NCBI GenBank assembly: GCA_945928585.1
Contig: CAMENQ010000130.1
Location: 1-6,859 of the forward strand
Origin: an uncultured Roseburia sp.
Lineage (GTDB): Bacteria; Bacillota; Clostridia; Lachnospirales; Lachnospiraceae
DNA: 6,859 nucleotides
Direction: 5' to 3'
The notes below the pieces were generated by a model, which did not search any database, was not told the DNA's origin, and saw only the letters and a list, made by a program, of their open reading frames with translations. Numbering within the stretch: the stretch's first letter is position 1; each line of letters begins with the position of its first letter. Positions 5,384 to 6,859 of the stretch are shown piece by piece. The translations under genes and the position numbers were made by a program.

Positions 5384-5412
5384 TTGACTATTCTCTAAAA
5401 AGATTGTATAAT
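5384..5412 (+). promoter_or_regulatory. Strong promoter of the solute-binding lipoprotein operon
   Basis: TTGACT (5384-5389) and TATAAT (5407-5412) are 17 bases apart, with a single mismatch overall. The start point near 5419 gives a leader of about 64 bases, which holds the 14-bp palindrome AAATTTATAAATTT (5447-5460). It starts 15 bases after the regulator's stop codon, so the transport gene can be expressed independently of the regulator. Confidence 0.85.
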
Positions 5413-5482
5413 AATGGCATATATATTTTTGTACAAATTTTTTACTAAATTTATAAATTTATTATTAAATACAGAGGTGAAT

Positions 5483-6766
5483 ATGTCTATGAGAAAGAAA
5501 CTTTTAGTAGCTCTGCTATCTGTATCTGTGTATGCTTTATCTCTTTTTGGATGCAGTACAACAGATTCTGACAGCACGGGCAGTAACACACCTTCCGTTT
5601 CTACGGATAATGAAAACCCAGATTCTGAGGTAATTGAGCTCAAAATCTGGGTTGAGGAATCAAACTTTGACAATGTCAACAAAATGGTTGCAAGCTTTAA
5701 GGAAGAATATGCCGGTCAGGCTACTTTCGATATAACCCTTGAAGCACAGGCAGATTCAGAAACAAGAGATACGCTTCTTGCTGATGTACATAATGGTGCT
5801 GATGTTTTTTCAATGCCTGATGACCAGCTTTACAGTATGATTTCAGGTGGTGCTTTATCACCTGTTGTTAATGCTGATAAAGTCAGAAGTGAAAATCTTG
5901 AAGAAGCAATAGATGCTGCCTCATATAACGGTATCTTATATGCTTATCCGTACTCAGCCGACAATGGCTACTTCCTATACTATGATAAAAATTATTTTAC
6001 TGAAGATGATGTTAAAACTCTTGACAGAATTCTTCAGGTTGCCGCTGAAAATGGTAAAAAGTTTTCTATGGAATTTGATTCCGGATGGTACCTGTACACT
6101 TTCTTTGGCCAGACAGGACTTGAATTCGGCATAAATGCTGATGGTGTTACAAACTACTGTAACTGGAATTCCACAGAAAATTCAATTAAGGGCGTGGATA
6201 TTGCACAATCACTGTTAAGTATTACTTCCAATCCGGGGTTCATCTCACGTCCAAATGATTCTTTTATAGATGACGTTAAGTCAGGTGATGTCATAGCAGG
6301 TGTCAGCGGTGTCTGGCATGCAATGTCTATAAAACAGGAATGGGGCGAAGATTATGGCGCCTGCAAGCTTCCAACCTACACATGTGCAGGACAGCAGGTG
6401 CAGATGTCCACATTTACAGGATATAAAATGATGGGAGTAAATTCATATTCAAAGCACCCTGAATGGGCCCACAAGCTGGCTGAATGGCTCACAAACGAAG
6501 AAAATCAAACACTTCGTTTCACTGATATAAATCAGGGACCATCAAATATAAATGCTGCTGCTTCTGATGCCGTAAAAAAGGTTCCTGCCATTATTGCAGT
6601 TATTGACCAGTCCCAATACGGAACACTGCAGAGAGTAGGAAATAATTACTGGGATGCATGCAGTACTTTTGCCACAACTATTTTAAACGGTAATCCGAGC
6701 AACGTACCATTACAGGAACTGATGGATACACTTGTCAATGGAATTACGGCATCAACAGTACAATAA
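5483..6766 (+). CDS. ABC transporter solute-binding lipoprotein, family 1 (maltose/maltodextrin-binding type)
   Basis: A 427-residue surface lipoprotein that would capture a sugar or oligosaccharide and hand it to an ABC importer. Seen: a basic N-terminus (M-S-M-R-K-K), a hydrophobic core (7-20) and a lipobox 'SLFGC' placing the lipidated Cys at 24; a Ser/Thr/Asp-rich linker (25-50); then 'LKIWVEESNFDNVNKMVASF' (53-72), 'DVFSMPDDQLYSMISGGALS' (107-126), 'ADNGYFLYYDKNYFTEDDVK' (159-178), 'SGVWHAMSIKQEWGEDYG' (275-292) and 'HPEWAHKLAEWLTNEENQTL' (325-344). These match MalE-like SBP_bac_1 proteins. Start choice: GAGGTGA (5474-5480) precedes the ATG at 5483. An upstream in-frame ATG at 5414 precedes the predicted RNA start, and 5489 is a possible alternative. 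The ligand is uncertain: the family is broad and no MalF/MalG pair is visible in the window. Confidence 0.9.
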   Translation: MSMRKKLLVALLSVSVYALSLFGCSTTDSDSTGSNTPSVSTDNENPDSEVIELKIWVEESNFDNVNKMVASFKEEYAGQATFDITLEAQADSETRDTLLADVHNGADVFSMPDDQLYSMISGGALSPVVNADKVRSENLEEAIDAASYNGILYAYPYSADNGYFLYYDKNYFTEDDVKTLDRILQVAAENGKKFSMEFDSGWYLYTFFGQTGLEFGINADGVTNYCNWNSTENSIKGVDIAQSLLSITSNPGFISRPNDSFIDDVKSGDVIAGVSGVWHAMSIKQEWGEDYGACKLPTYTCAGQQVQMSTFTGYKMMGVNSYSKHPEWAHKLAEWLTNEENQTLRFTDINQGPSNINAAASDAVKKVPAIIAVIDQSQYGTLQRVGNNYWDACSTFATTILNGNPSNVPLQELMDTLVNGITASTVQ

Positions 6767-6781
6767 GGGAGGTAATGAATA

Positions 6782-6859
6782 ATGAAACAGAAAAAACGTG
6801 TAAGTATAAAATTACTCATTTTAATCCCGGTATTTATCCTTGGATTTTTAGCAATTTCT
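6782..6859 (+). CDS. Membrane protein, N-terminal 26 codons only (runs off the right edge)
   Basis: Seen: ATG at 6782 and 26 codons reading M-K-Q-K-K-R-V-S-I-K and then a hydrophobic run L-L-I-L-I-P-V-F-I-L-G-F-L-A-I-S, a basic tail leading into a first membrane helix. AAGGGAGG (6765-6772) overlaps the stop codon of the binding-protein gene and lies nine bases before this ATG; the ATG at 6775 in another frame is too close and gives a non-membrane sequence. The 15-base gap implies one transcript and coupled translation. Inference: either the ABC permease partner of the binding protein or a signalling protein (chemoreceptor, GGDEF or kinase type), whose N-termini often look like this. The fragment cannot decide. 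Confidence 0.7.
   Translation, partial: MKQKKRVSIKLLILIPVFILGFLAIS

Noticed and set aside
5414..5482. Extended N-terminus for the binding lipoprotein (23 extra residues beginning MAYIFLYK)
   Set aside because: The ATG at 5414 is only two bases past the -10 element and before the likely RNA start. The ribosome-binding site and lipoprotein signal fit the ATG at 5483.
1..6859. Mobile elements or CRISPR
   Set aside because: I found no transposase or integrase frame, no terminal repeats with target duplications, and no regularly spaced repeats.

Overview
The window looks like chromosomal DNA of an anaerobic, low-GC Firmicute, most likely a Lachnospiraceae/Clostridia member. The DNA is AT-rich, ribosome-binding sites are strong GGAG types, promoters follow TTGACA-17-TATAAT, and intrinsic terminators with T-runs are common. 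Organism identity is inferred from style and gene families only.

Layout, left to right. (1) 1-716, minus strand: the N-terminal 238 codons of an FtsX/MacB-type ABC permease that runs off the left edge. (2) About 800-1110: a compact non-classical locus that is the most interesting part of the window. It encodes a 28-residue hydrophobic peptide of the 'holin-like toxin' type, starting MVTYSDLF. Facing it is a consensus promoter that would make an antisense RNA converging on the peptide mRNA. The two RNAs share a bidirectional terminator. This is the architecture of a type I toxin-antitoxin module. Both RNAs appear to begin with the same hairpin-containing 5' element. (3) 1190-2569, minus: a complete MATE-family efflux transporter followed by a strong hairpin. 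(4) 2570-2859: a divergent control region with two promoter candidates flanking a perfect 16-bp inverted repeat. (5) 2860-3945, plus: a complete PLP-dependent aminotransferase of the histidinol-phosphate aminotransferase type, not next to other his genes. (6) 3946-4195: a gene-free stretch with two intrinsic terminators, overlapping hairpins and a possible promoter, so possibly a small RNA. (7) 4196-5368, plus: a PucR/CdaR-family transcriptional regulator. (8) 5483-6766, plus: a sugar-type ABC solute-binding lipoprotein with its own strong promoter. (9) 6782 to the right edge, plus: the first 26 codons of a membrane protein coupled to the binding protein.

Likely working relations: the binding lipoprotein and the membrane protein after it form one transcript. 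The PucR-type regulator upstream is a plausible, unproven controller of it. MATE and the aminotransferase are divergently transcribed and may share the inverted-repeat region. The antitoxin promoter lies just behind the MATE hairpin on the same strand, so MATE readthrough would also yield antitoxin RNA. I saw no insertion sequences, CRISPR arrays, tRNAs or rRNAs.
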